From Alphaproteobacteria bacterium UBA5343 (GTDB taxonomy: Bacteria; Pseudomonadota; Alphaproteobacteria; RF32; UBA5343): DNA of 7,981 nucleotides. Both the position numbers and the translations under genes were made by a program. Location of the stretch: positions 4,517 through 12,497 of the forward strand of contig DHQH01000020.1 of NCBI GenBank assembly GCA_002410125.1. Direction: 5' to 3'. This document shows, piece after piece, positions 1 through 6,382 of the stretch (within the stretch, counting starts at the first letter, position 1; each line of letters begins with the position of its first letter). The notes under the pieces were generated by a model. That model was not told where the DNA came from. It searched no databases and saw nothing but the letters and a program-made list of their open reading frames with translations.

Positions 1-257
1 GCAAAACCACCTGCGGCTTCTGTAATTGGCACAGAGGCTGCTGTTTTGTATCCATTACTAAGAGAGGTTGTATTTGCTAGGTCTAAAAGACTGCTATTAT
101 TAGAATTGTTTTTTAATGCTAGTTTATCAAGATTATTATCTTGATTTGAGGTTGATTTATAGTCGATATTTATATGACTATTGGCAATTGATGCTATCGC
201 GGAAGTAGCAAGTAATGCTAGCGACGACGATAATAATATTTTACTGGTTTTACTCAT
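1..257 (-). CDS. Secreted or surface protein, N-terminal fragment, function unknown
   Basis: The open frame starts at the ATG at 257-255 and runs off the left edge of the window, giving 85 complete codons without a stop. A canonical ribosome site, GGAGG, lies six bases before the ATG. The first 22 residues form a typical Sec signal peptide: Lys3 and Lys6 near the start, a hydrophobic core ILLSSSLALLA, and an A-I-A cleavage site at residues 20-22. The mature part seen here is rich in Asn, Ser, Leu and Thr (for example KNNSNNSSLLDLANTTS) and looks like low-complexity, probably disordered sequence. I recognise no family. The strong ribosome site and its own promoter suggest good expression and export to the periplasm or cell surface. 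The signal peptide is directly visible; surface location is inference. The class (lipoprotein, porin, adhesin) cannot be decided, though a lipobox cysteine is absent. Confidence 0.8.
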   Translation of the reverse strand, partial: MSKTSKILLSSSLALLATSAIASIANSHINIDYKSTSNQDNNLDKLALKNNSNNSSLLDLANTTSLSNGYKTAASVPITEAAGGF

Positions 258-310
258 AGCAACCTCCGAAGATTCTAGTAATAGCAAATGCGACCATATT
301 CTATAGTCAA

Positions 311-339
311 AAGACTTCAAAACTGAAGCCCTAAGTCTT
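311..339 (-). repeat. Inverted repeat in the 5' leader of the secreted-protein gene
   Basis: AAGACTT at 311-317 is exactly complementary to AAGTCTT at 333-339. A competing short hairpin, CTTCA (315-319) with TGAAG (324-328) and a four-base loop, overlaps the first arm, so the two pairings exclude each other. The repeat lies just downstream of the predicted extended -10 promoter, in the untranslated leader. No U-run follows, so it is not a terminator; it may be an mRNA-stabilising leader structure or an operator. Confidence 0.35.
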
Positions 340-340
340 A

Positions 341-349
341 ATTATATCA
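341..349 (-). promoter_or_regulatory. Extended -10 promoter for the secreted-protein gene
   Basis: Read on the minus strand the bases are TGATATAAT, a perfect TGnTATAAT extended -10 element. No good -35 hexamer is seen about 17 bases upstream, which is usual for extended -10 promoters. It lies about 85 bases before the ATG of the secreted-protein gene and downstream of the radC stop, so that gene need not depend on readthrough from radC. Confidence 0.5.
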
Positions 350-390
350 CAAATATATACTTTTGTATATTAAAAATATATTAATAAGTT

Positions 391-1098
391 TTAAATATCA
401 CCCATTGCTTTAAAACTATAATAGTTTGATTTTGATATAATTATATGGTCATGGAGTATTATATCAAAGGCTTTGCATGCTTCAAATATTTTCTTGGTTA
501 TATCTACATCATTTTTTGAAGGGGTAACATCACCAGATGGATGATTGTGAACAAGGATAATCGCACTAGCTCCTAAGTCTAGAGCTCTTTTGACCACCTC
601 TCTTGAATAAATGGCGGTGTGATTTACTGTGCCCTTGTTTTGAATTTCATCTTTTATGAGTTTATTTTTAGAATCAAGGAATAAAACTTTAGTTATTTCT
701 GAGATTTCATTAGCGATGGTTTCTCGACAGTAATCAATTAAAGAATCAAAAGAGTTAATTAATAAGTTTTCTTTATTTTCAATAGATTGCTTTAAAAATC
801 TAATATTAGATACTTTAAATAATTTTAGACCTATAGCTGAGGTTTCTTTGATGCCATCAATGGAGATTAATTCTTCAATACTAGCATTGATAATATTTGA
901 GAAGTTGCCAAATTTCTTAATTAATGATTTCGCAATTGGTTTTACATCTCTTCTTGGAATTAGATTAAACAATATTAACTCTATCAATTCATAATCTTTA
1001 AAATCTTCACCAAGATTTATAAGAAACTTCTCTCTTAATCTCTGACGGTGCCCTATATAATGCGGTATTTCTTTATTTTCTTTACTCATTGTTATCAC
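391..1098 (-). CDS. radC: RadC family JAB-domain protein
   Basis: 235 residues, a normal length for RadC (UPF0758/DUF2466). The N-terminal half carries the family signature around residues 13-25 (HYIGHRQRLREKF) and a helix-hairpin-helix-like stretch near residues 64-95. The C-terminal half is a JAB/MPN metalloprotease fold with all JAMM ligands visible: Glu134 (EITKVLFLD), His184 and His186 (HNHPSGD), Ser194 and Asp197. The biochemical role of chromosomal RadC is unsettled; the old DNA-repair assignment in E. coli was withdrawn, so 'DNA repair protein' should not be taken literally. It is the last gene of the sfsA-map-radC unit. The annotated start is a GTG whose first base is the last base of the map TAG stop, suggesting translational coupling; an ATG three codons later (1089) is an equally plausible start, and neither has a clear Shine-Dalgarno sequence. 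Confidence 0.93.
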   Translation of the reverse strand: MITMSKENKEIPHYIGHRQRLREKFLINLGEDFKDYELIELILFNLIPRRDVKPIAKSLIKKFGNFSNIINASIEELISIDGIKETSAIGLKLFKVSNIRFLKQSIENKENLLINSFDSLIDYCRETIANEISEITKVLFLDSKNKLIKDEIQNKGTVNHTAIYSREVVKRALDLGASAIILVHNHPSGDVTPSKNDVDITKKIFEACKAFDIILHDHIIISKSNYYSFKAMGDI

Positions 1099-1898
1099 TA
1101 TTTATATGGTGGTTTATCTAAACCTTTTGGTGAGTTGGTAAATATTTCAAAACCATCTTTGGTTACTGCTAATGAATGTTCAAATTGAGCTGATAGCTTT
1201 TTATCACGAGTGGTCGCTGTCCAACCATCTTCTCTGGAAATAAGAGCTTCCTTAGTTCCTATATTTATCATTGGCTCAATAGTGAAGAACATCCCCTCTT
1301 CCATTACAACACCTTGCCCTCTTTTACCAGTATGTAATACTGATGGCTCACAATGGAAAACCCTACCTAAACCATGTCCACAGAACATATCAACCACAGA
1401 ATAACGATGTCTGTCTGCATATGATTTAATCGCATAACCAATATCGCCTATTGTATTGCCTGGTTTTACTTGTTCAATACCTAACATCATACAGTCATAG
1501 GTTACATCACAAAGCTTCTTAGCTTTTACACTTGGCTTTCCTGCATAAAACATACGACTTGTATCCCCATACCAACCATCTAAAATAACCGTTATATCAA
1601 TATTTAAAATGTCACCATTTTTTAATTTTCTATCATAATCAGGAATACCATGACAAATTACATGATTAATTGAGATGCAAGTTGATTTTGGGAAACCTTT
1701 ATAGTTTAGAGGGGCAGGAATTGCTCCGTTATCAAGAATAAATTTATGACATAGTTCATCGAGTTTACCTGTACTCACCCCAACATCCACATAATCAGTT
1801 ATGTAATCCAAAGTTTTTGCAGCTAACTCCCCTGCTTTTCTCATTCCTTCAAAAGCAGTTTTATCATGCAATGTTATACCATCTTTACTCGTATTCAT
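1098..1898 (-). CDS. map: Type I methionine aminopeptidase
   Basis: 266 residues, the usual size for the proteobacterial type Ia enzyme, with no N-terminal extension. It removes the initiator methionine from nascent cytosolic proteins whose second residue is small. The complete dinuclear metal site is visible: Asp101 (LNIDITV), Asp112 (WYGDTSRMF), His175 (CGHGLGRVFH), Glu208 (FFTIEPMI) and Glu240 (QFEHSLAVT). The substrate-contacting histidines His83 (NHVICHGIPD) and His182 are also present, so the enzyme should be active. It starts with ATG eleven bases after the sfsA stop, and its ribosome site AGGAAA begins inside that sfsA TAG codon, so translation is probably coupled. Its own TAG overlaps the radC start by one base. 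The gene is normally essential where it is the only copy. Confidence 0.97.
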   Translation of the reverse strand: MNTSKDGITLHDKTAFEGMRKAGELAAKTLDYITDYVDVGVSTGKLDELCHKFILDNGAIPAPLNYKGFPKSTCISINHVICHGIPDYDRKLKNGDILNIDITVILDGWYGDTSRMFYAGKPSVKAKKLCDVTYDCMMLGIEQVKPGNTIGDIGYAIKSYADRHRYSVVDMFCGHGLGRVFHCEPSVLHTGKRGQGVVMEEGMFFTIEPMINIGTKEALISREDGWTATTRDKKLSAQFEHSLAVTKDGFEIFTNSPKGLDKPPYK

Positions 1899-1909
1899 TA
1901 TTCAATTTC

Positions 1910-2611
1910 CTAAAATATAATTGGTAGTTTCTTATCTAACTCTATTTTTTCTTTATCAATAAAGCAACTATAACTTATAAATTCTATGTTTTTTTTACTA
2001 TATTCTAATAATAAGCTAGCACTATTAGGGTCTATATCCCATGCAAATTTAGTAGATACACAATCCATTCTTGGAACAATTAATATAAATACAGCTCTTA
2101 TACCCTTGCTTGCATAAGATTCCATTTCATCTAACATTTTTTGCTCACCAAAATATAAATAAGTTGGGAAAACTGCATTGCTTATTCTTTTATTATAAAC
2201 ACTTGCACTACCTATCACACATTCTTTACCTGTTTGGGAGTTTTTTAGTTTAAAATCTATTAGGCTTGATGTAATATAATCTTTGGTATCTGCAAAAAGA
2301 TCATAATCTGATAATTCTTCAATTTTGTTATCAATAAAAGCATCTTTTAATATAGAGTAGTTATGAGCATTATTTATACAAATTAAATTACCTTGAGAAG
2401 TTACTAACTCACAGACATATTTAAGATTTTTATGTTTTTTATTGTTAAGAGAAAGCCAAACAACAGCATCTTTATTATAAAGGTTTTTAATATCAGAAAA
2501 ATCAGGACAATATGCAGGAACAATAGTGCCGTCCCTTAACATTACATCTAAAATAATTCGATGATGTCTAGCAATGATTTTGGCTGGTATTAAAGTTGTA
2601 TTAAATTGCAT
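1910..2611 (-). CDS. sfsA: SfsA-family protein with degenerate nuclease-like motif
   Basis: 233 residues, the usual SfsA length, aligning end to end with the family from the N-terminal MQFNTTLIPAKIIARHHR (OB-fold-like DNA-binding part) through ELVTSQGNLICINN to the C-terminal KKLPIIF. SfsA ('sugar fermentation stimulation protein') is described as a DNA-binding protein with a PD-(D/E)xK nuclease-like fold; its cellular role is poorly understood. Here Asp119 of the family IDF motif is kept, but the usual E-V-K of the I-E-V-K-S-V motif is replaced by Gly134-Ser135-Ala136 (CVIGSASV). The usual CPNTG motif is also changed (CPDFSDI, residues 35-41). A catalytic role therefore looks lost, while overall length and fold signals are kept. 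It is the first gene of the sfsA-map-radC unit, with a weak AGGAAA ribosome site about ten bases before the ATG. The AT-only upstream region holds several TATA-like hexamers, none convincing. Confidence 0.87.
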   Translation of the reverse strand: MQFNTTLIPAKIIARHHRIILDVMLRDGTIVPAYCPDFSDIKNLYNKDAVVWLSLNNKKHKNLKYVCELVTSQGNLICINNAHNYSILKDAFIDNKIEELSDYDLFADTKDYITSSLIDFKLKNSQTGKECVIGSASVYNKRISNAVFPTYLYFGEQKMLDEMESYASKGIRAVFILIVPRMDCVSTKFAWDIDPNSASLLLEYSKKNIEFISYSCFIDKEKIELDKKLPIIF

Positions 2612-2674
2612 ATAATATATTTTCCTGTTTTTTTATTGATATAAATATATAATCTAAATTTATTTATAAATTAT

Positions 2675-2700
2675 AAATGGCGAGCCTAAACCCGCCATTT
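2675..2700 (-). terminator. Intrinsic terminator of the dapE-symporter unit
   Basis: AAATGGCG (2675-2682) pairs perfectly with CGCCATTT (2693-2700), an eight-base stem with a ten-base loop, GC-rich against an AT-rich background. On the minus strand the stem starts 14 bases after the symporter stop and is followed by a T-rich tail (TTTATAATTTAT, counting the end of the stem). It separates the symporter transcript from sfsA. Confidence 0.75.
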
Positions 2701-2713
2701 TTGTTAATTGTAC

Positions 2714-4123
2714 TTAAACTTTTCTTTTTGGTCTTAGGAGTTTTAATTGTTTACCAATCCAAAACACTATAAAGCCTGTTATAACACCCGGGAATAGCTC
2801 AATACATATTGTATTATGGTAGCCCATATATCTCCAGCTAAACATTGCTAGAACTCCCCAAAACATCATAGCTAAACACAATCTTCTTCTTGGGCGATAA
2901 CCAAAGATATAAGTGATAACTAATGGCACGAAAGCTGATTCTAATACAACCACAGCAAACATTACCAAGCTAAATACTGATTTTGAGCCAAATAATGCAA
3001 TTAATAAAACGGTTACAATTACTAACACTGTCCCTAATTTAGTTAATAAATATGATTTAGATAATTTAGGGCATAAGTCTTTGGTTAGAGAGGCTGTACA
3101 ACAAATAATTTGAGAATCCGCGGTTGATACGGCTCCAGCAAAAAGTGAAGCTAATACAAACCCAACTAAAATTTCTGGCAACAATTCCATAGATAGTGTT
3201 GGAAGCCCTAATTCAGCATCAAAATTTGCTAAATCTGGAAGCAATACTCTGATGAGCAATCCAGCTAAAATTGTTAAAGCATAAAAAACAATAGTCCAAG
3301 AAAAATACCATTTTTGAACGGTTTTGAAATTTTTACTATCGTTTAGAGTCATATAATTAACCATCACAAATGGAAGACCTACAACACCTATACCTGCAGC
3401 TACCCAACCTAAAATATAAGGGATACCATAAAATGCTTGATCTTTTGGCATGATTGATAAAAGTTCTGGATTGATACTATTAAGGCTAGCTGCTAGTTCT
3501 CCAAATCCCTCTAATCTATTTAGAGAGAATATAACTAATAAGGCCATACCAATTAGCATTACAAAACTTTGAGAAACATTTACCCACATTGAGGCTCTAA
3601 TTCCACCTGCAATACAGTATAAAAGAACTACGAAAGCGCCTAAGATTGCCCCCATATTATAGTTCCAATCAAATAATACATGAAGAGCTTTTGAACCTGC
3701 TGTTAATTGAGCTGCAGCATAAGTTCCCAAAAATACTACGATTAAAATAGCACTGATAAATTTTAGTATTTTAAAGTCTTTACCTGGACCATTGGCAATT
3801 AAACCACTATAAGAGGTAAAGCCATATTTAGATGAAAACTCTCTAAATCTTCCATATAAAAATTTATAGGCTAAATAGTCACCTAGACCAACACCAATTA
3901 AAATCCACATAGATGATAGTCCCATAAAATAGGTTGCACCTATCATACCGGTAAACATAAACCCTGATTGGAAAGTAGCACAAGATGCAAGGGCAACTAC
4001 CCATGGCTTCATAGAGCGACTTGCTAACAGATAATCATCAACTGAATTTTTCTTTTTTCTAACTGATAAAGCTCCAATTAGAACGAACATTAACATTAAA
4101 AAGATAAACGAAAATACAGCCAT
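2714..4123 (-). CDS. Sodium:solute symporter (SSS family), substrate unknown
   Basis: 469 residues of inner-membrane protein with about 12-13 hydrophobic segments, slightly shorter than E. coli PutP. The family is the sodium:solute symporters (TC 2.A.21, LeuT fold), which couple Na+ entry to uptake of proline, pantothenate, sugars or other solutes. Family features seen are the N-terminal RSMKPWVVALASCATFQSGF region (residues 36-55, first core helix), the cytoplasmic GGIRASMWVNVSQ segment (173-185), and AGAVSTADSQII (329-340), where Ser333-Thr334 match the Na2-site Ser/Thr pair of PutP. The residue matching the PutP Na2-site alanine is glycine (Gly330). The C-terminus is strongly basic (KLLRPKRKV). 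It starts 26 bases after the dapE stop with a GGGGG ribosome site, so it is very probably cotranscribed with dapE. PutP-like spacing of motifs suggests an amino-acid substrate, but sequence alone does not prove it. Confidence 0.88.
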   Translation of the reverse strand: MAVFSFIFLMLMFVLIGALSVRKKKNSVDDYLLASRSMKPWVVALASCATFQSGFMFTGMIGATYFMGLSSMWILIGVGLGDYLAYKFLYGRFREFSSKYGFTSYSGLIANGPGKDFKILKFISAILIVVFLGTYAAAQLTAGSKALHVLFDWNYNMGAILGAFVVLLYCIAGGIRASMWVNVSQSFVMLIGMALLVIFSLNRLEGFGELAASLNSINPELLSIMPKDQAFYGIPYILGWVAAGIGVVGLPFVMVNYMTLNDSKNFKTVQKWYFSWTIVFYALTILAGLLIRVLLPDLANFDAELGLPTLSMELLPEILVGFVLASLFAGAVSTADSQIICCTASLTKDLCPKLSKSYLLTKLGTVLVIVTVLLIALFGSKSVFSLVMFAVVVLESAFVPLVITYIFGYRPRRRLCLAMMFWGVLAMFSWRYMGYHNTICIELFPGVITGFIVFWIGKQLKLLRPKRKV

Positions 4124-4149
4124 TACTACCCCCAGAGTTATTTGGTTAA

Positions 4150-5292
4150 CTAGTTGAATATTTTATCTAAAAACTCATAATAGATTTTTTCTAATGTAAC
4201 TATATCAGAAATTTCTGTTTGTTCATTAACTTTATGTATCGTCTTGTTAATAAGTCCAAATTCAACAATTGGGCAATAATCTTTTACAAACCTACCATCT
4301 GATGTACCACCTGTTGTAACTTCATCTGCAACAAGACCAGTCTCGGTTTTTATAATGTCTTTTAGGAGTTTTGTGTAAGGATGTTTATCTGTTAAGAAAC
4401 AATCTCCTAGATTGTTATATTCTACTTTAAAGTTCCCTTTGGTATTTGCAATGTAACCATCAATTACTTCTCTTAAAGTATCTTCTGTTTGCTCGGTATT
4501 ATATCTGATATCAATACCTGTTTTTGAATAATCAGGAATAATACCTACTACATCGTTATTTACATTAAAGTATGATGTTTCAATAGAACTTGCTTGGAAG
4601 TGATCAGTTCCATTATCTAGTTTATGATTAATAATTTTTTGGAGTAGATTTACTAGATTATGAAGAGCATTATCTGCTAGATGACCATAAGCTGTATGAC
4701 CTTGAAGCCCAAAACTTTCAATATATACTTCTAATAATCCTCTTCTGCCAATTTTAATAGTATCACCTACATTCTCGGCACAACTTGGCTCACCAACAAT
4801 ACAGAAATCCCATTTTTCACCTTCTTTATCTAAGATTTCTAACATATTCTTAGTACCTTTGATAACAGGCTGTTCTTCATCGCCTGCAAGTATTAAAGAG
4901 ATTGAGCCCTTAAAACTAGGATTATCATTAAAAAATCTTTTAGCGGCATGGGCAAAACATGTCACAGCAGATTTCATATCAACAGCACCACGAGCAATAA
5001 TAGTATCAACATCTTGCTCGGCAGCAAAAGGATGACTTTGCCATTTACTCTCATCACCTGGTGGAACAACATCTAAATGACCTGCAAAAACAATATGAGG
5101 AGAACCATTGCCAATTTTTGCATAAAGGTTATCAATATTTAATCCTTCATCATTTGACATTGGCATTCTTCTAGTTGAAAAACCAGCTTTCGTGAAATAA
5201 TCTTCCATATAATCAAATGCAACTTTGGTGTCTGGGGTTATTGATGGAATTTTCAACAACCCTTTTGTAAGATTTATTAATTCATCTGTCAT
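4150..5292 (-). CDS. dapE: Succinyl-diaminopimelate desuccinylase
   Basis: 380 residues, the usual DapE length. The enzyme hydrolyses N-succinyl-L,L-2,6-diaminopimelate to L,L-diaminopimelate and succinate in the lysine/meso-DAP pathway in the cytosol. All M20 peptidase metal and catalytic residues are visible: His72 with Asp74 (FAGHLDVVPPG), bridging Asp105 (RGAVDMKSA), general-base Glu139 and ligand Glu140 (AGDEEQ), Glu168 (VGEPS) and His353 (INKTIHKVNE). The lid/dimerisation part has GHTAYGHLADNALH (198-211) and the DapE-type substrate motif TTGGTSDGRF (326-335) distinguishes it from ArgE and other M20 enzymes. It starts with ATG preceded by AGGAACG at good spacing and is followed closely by the symporter gene. 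Its presence implies DAP-type peptidoglycan and/or lysine synthesis. Confidence 0.96.
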   Translation of the reverse strand: MTDELINLTKGLLKIPSITPDTKVAFDYMEDYFTKAGFSTRRMPMSNDEGLNIDNLYAKIGNGSPHIVFAGHLDVVPPGDESKWQSHPFAAEQDVDTIIARGAVDMKSAVTCFAHAAKRFFNDNPSFKGSISLILAGDEEQPVIKGTKNMLEILDKEGEKWDFCIVGEPSCAENVGDTIKIGRRGLLEVYIESFGLQGHTAYGHLADNALHNLVNLLQKIINHKLDNGTDHFQASSIETSYFNVNNDVVGIIPDYSKTGIDIRYNTEQTEDTLREVIDGYIANTKGNFKVEYNNLGDCFLTDKHPYTKLLKDIIKTETGLVADEVTTGGTSDGRFVKDYCPIVEFGLINKTIHKVNEQTEISDIVTLEKIYYEFLDKIFN

Positions 5293-5325
5293 TATGCGTT
5301 CCTATGTTTTTTTATTTAGTTTTAT

Positions 5326-5354
5326 TTATTAGTTTCTTTTTGGCTATGGGTCAA
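5326..5354 (-). promoter_or_regulatory. Candidate sigma70 promoter for dapE
   Basis: On the minus strand TTGACC (5354-5349, five of six consensus bases) is followed after 17 bases by TAATAA (5331-5326), a poor -10 in a very AT-rich stretch. It lies in the 113-base gap between the first GNAT gene and dapE, about 35 bases before the dapE ATG. I saw no terminator in this gap, so readthrough from the GNAT gene is also possible. Confidence 0.35.
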
Positions 5355-5405
5355 TATAAAATTACTAATCTAATCTGGATTTTAATTTTGTTTTATGTAA
5401 ATATT

Positions 5406-6170
5406 TTATCTTACATTTGCATAAAAAGTTTTGGTTTTAGCGGCTTGGTTAACGGGGGATTTACTTGCCATTTTTTCAACATCTGGATAAACAAATGAAG
5501 TAATTGGTATCATAATTTTATCTGAATCTTCAAAATCAGTATTAAAAATATCTTTTACAGAAAAATCTATAAACCCTGCATGAATCCCACCTTGTTTTTG
5601 CATAAAATCAACAGAACGATTGGTTGGAGCCGCAATTGAAAAACCTTTCTTACAACCATGTTTTTGAAATATCTTAGCTCTAATTGCATTATGCACTGTC
5701 CCTATTCCTTGATCTCTAAATTCTGGGATATAATATTGGCTTTGAAAATTTGCAACCATTTGATTATCACAAAATAAATCTGGTCTGGTTTTGTTAATAA
5801 TAACATCTTGCTTTTCTTCTATTTGATTTTTACTAAAACCAATAATTTCTTTTTCTCCATTTTCTCTTTCAACTTCTACAACTATTGCAAAATGTTTACT
5901 GTTTTCTCTCTTAGTTTTGAAATATAACGAGGCCCAATAGTTCTCATAATATTTATCATCTAATCTATCAGATAATTGCTCACCAGTTTTTTTATCAACT
6001 GTGGGGTTGGCTAATACGGTTCTATTATTGCTCCAATATTGATTGTAAAAACAAACACGGTGAATATTTGCTACTTTTTTTACATCTGTAGCTTCTAAAT
6101 ATCGAAAGGATATTTTTCTACCACCTGAAATTGTCATTTTATGTATATCTGGTTTATTATATTTACTCAT
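5406..6170 (-). CDS. GNAT-family acetyltransferase, paralogue A
   Basis: 254 residues, cytosolic, no signal peptide or membrane segment. The GNAT acetyl-CoA-binding motif A is at residues 141-168: beta strand NFQSQYYIPEF, then the pyrophosphate-binding loop RDQGIG (Arg152, Gly155, Gly157) and helix. It is followed by GFSIAAPTNRSVDFMQKQGG (176-195), matching the motif B region with its Asn-Arg-Ser and terminal helix. The N-terminal half (HRVCF 37-41, NPTVDKKTGE 55-64, FSKN 112-115) and C-terminal half (DFSVKDIF 202-209, FVYPDVEKM 226-234) are shared with the neighbouring gene at 6491-7312 but match no substrate class I know. It is longer than most single-domain GNATs. The ATG has an AGGA ribosome site eight bases upstream. 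Expression may be controlled by the structured 320-base leader. Catalytic residues and substrate are unknown. Confidence 0.8.
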   Translation of the reverse strand: MSKYNKPDIHKMTISGGRKISFRYLEATDVKKVANIHRVCFYNQYWSNNRTVLANPTVDKKTGEQLSDRLDDKYYENYWASLYFKTKRENSKHFAIVVEVERENGEKEIIGFSKNQIEEKQDVIINKTRPDLFCDNQMVANFQSQYYIPEFRDQGIGTVHNAIRAKIFQKHGCKKGFSIAAPTNRSVDFMQKQGGIHAGFIDFSVKDIFNTDFEDSDKIMIPITSFVYPDVEKMASKSPVNQAAKTKTFYANVR

Positions 6171-6182
6171 CTTACTTATCCT

Positions 6183-6194
6183 AAAAAAAAAAAA
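6183..6194. repeat. Homopolymer run of 12 A (12 T on the coding strand)
   Basis: Twelve consecutive A on the plus strand, or T on the strand of GNAT gene A, ending directly against its AGGA ribosome site. Such runs are prone to replication and transcription slippage. A length change would alter the leader but not the spacing of ribosome site to start codon. Confidence 0.9.
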
Positions 6195-6210
6195 TAAAAA
6201 TATTAATTTT

Positions 6211-6238
6211 AGAAATAGATATGATTTATCTCATTTCT
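6211..6238 (-). promoter_or_regulatory. Leader hairpin upstream of GNAT gene A
   Basis: AGAAATAGATA (6211-6221) pairs with TATCTcATTTCT (6227-6238), eleven base pairs with one bulged base (6232) and a five-base loop. On the minus strand it is followed by AT-rich sequence and the T12 run before the ribosome site of the GNAT gene. It could be a leader stem or a weak terminator; being all A-T apart from two G-C pairs it is not strong. Confidence 0.4.
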
Positions 6239-6250
6239 GAAATTTATATC

Positions 6251-6308
6251 CCTCTAGGCTAAGTATGTTTATAAATGTTAAGATAAAAAATACCCATTTG
6301 CCTAGAGG
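6251..6308. repeat. Nine-base perfect inverted repeat overlapping the leader terminator
   Basis: CCTCTAGGC (6251-6259) and GCCTAGAGG (6300-6308) are exactly complementary and 40 bases apart. The right-hand copy contains the loop and part of both arms of the terminator hairpin at 6295-6314, so pairing with the left copy and formation of the terminator exclude each other. This mutual exclusion is what makes the spacer look like a switch. Confidence 0.6.
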
Positions 6309-6314
6309 CAGATG
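6285..6314 (-). terminator. Intrinsic terminator inside the GNAT gene A leader
   Basis: On the minus strand CATCTGCC, loop TCTA, GGCAAATG form an eight-position stem (6295-6314) with one C-A mismatch, followed by GGGTA and then six T (6290-6285). It lies about 115 bases upstream of the GNAT gene A start and 177 bases after the stop of GNAT gene B. It can end either the GNAT B transcript, a separate small RNA, or prematurely the GNAT A leader. Confidence 0.6.
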
Positions 6315-6382
6315 AGTAAGAGTAGAGATAAGAGGTTTTTAGATACAAAAGAGCAAACAGAAAAAGAATTTTCTGCTTTCAT
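6302..6382 (-). CDS. Possible 26-residue leucine-rich leader peptide
   Basis: ATG at 6382-6380 opens a 26-codon frame ending in TAG at 6304-6302. The N-terminal part is polar (MKAENSF) and the last ten residues are LLSLLLLICL, seven leucines written CTC, TTA, CTA, CTC, TTA, CTC and CTC. CTC seems uncommon in the neighbouring AT-rich genes. The TAG lies in the loop of the terminator hairpin at 6295-6314, so a ribosome near the stop would cover its upstream arm. That placement recalls amino-acid biosynthesis leader peptides, or a short hydrophobic type I toxin peptide. Against it: no Shine-Dalgarno sequence precedes the ATG, the start lies within a strong inverted repeat, and the downstream gene is not a recognisable leucine gene. 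It may be chance. Confidence 0.25.
   Translation of the reverse strand: MKAENSFSVCSFVSKNLLSLLLLICL

Noticed and set aside
355..370. Hairpin ATATAC/GTATAT after radC as a terminator
   Set aside because: Six A-T-rich pairs without a proper U-run on the minus strand; too weak to call.
1210..1404. Open frame on the plus strand opposite map
   Set aside because: It is antisense to a complete, highly conserved enzyme gene and shows no ribosome site or recognisable protein features.
2913..3113. Open frame on the plus strand opposite the symporter gene
   Set aside because: Antisense shadow with Thr/Asn-rich low-complexity translation, explained by the codons of membrane residues on the other strand.
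5304..5498. Hydrophobic open frame on the plus strand covering the gap before dapE and the end of GNAT gene A
   Set aside because: The hydrophobic translation follows from T-rich sequence; no ribosome site is seen, and more than half overlaps the GNAT gene.
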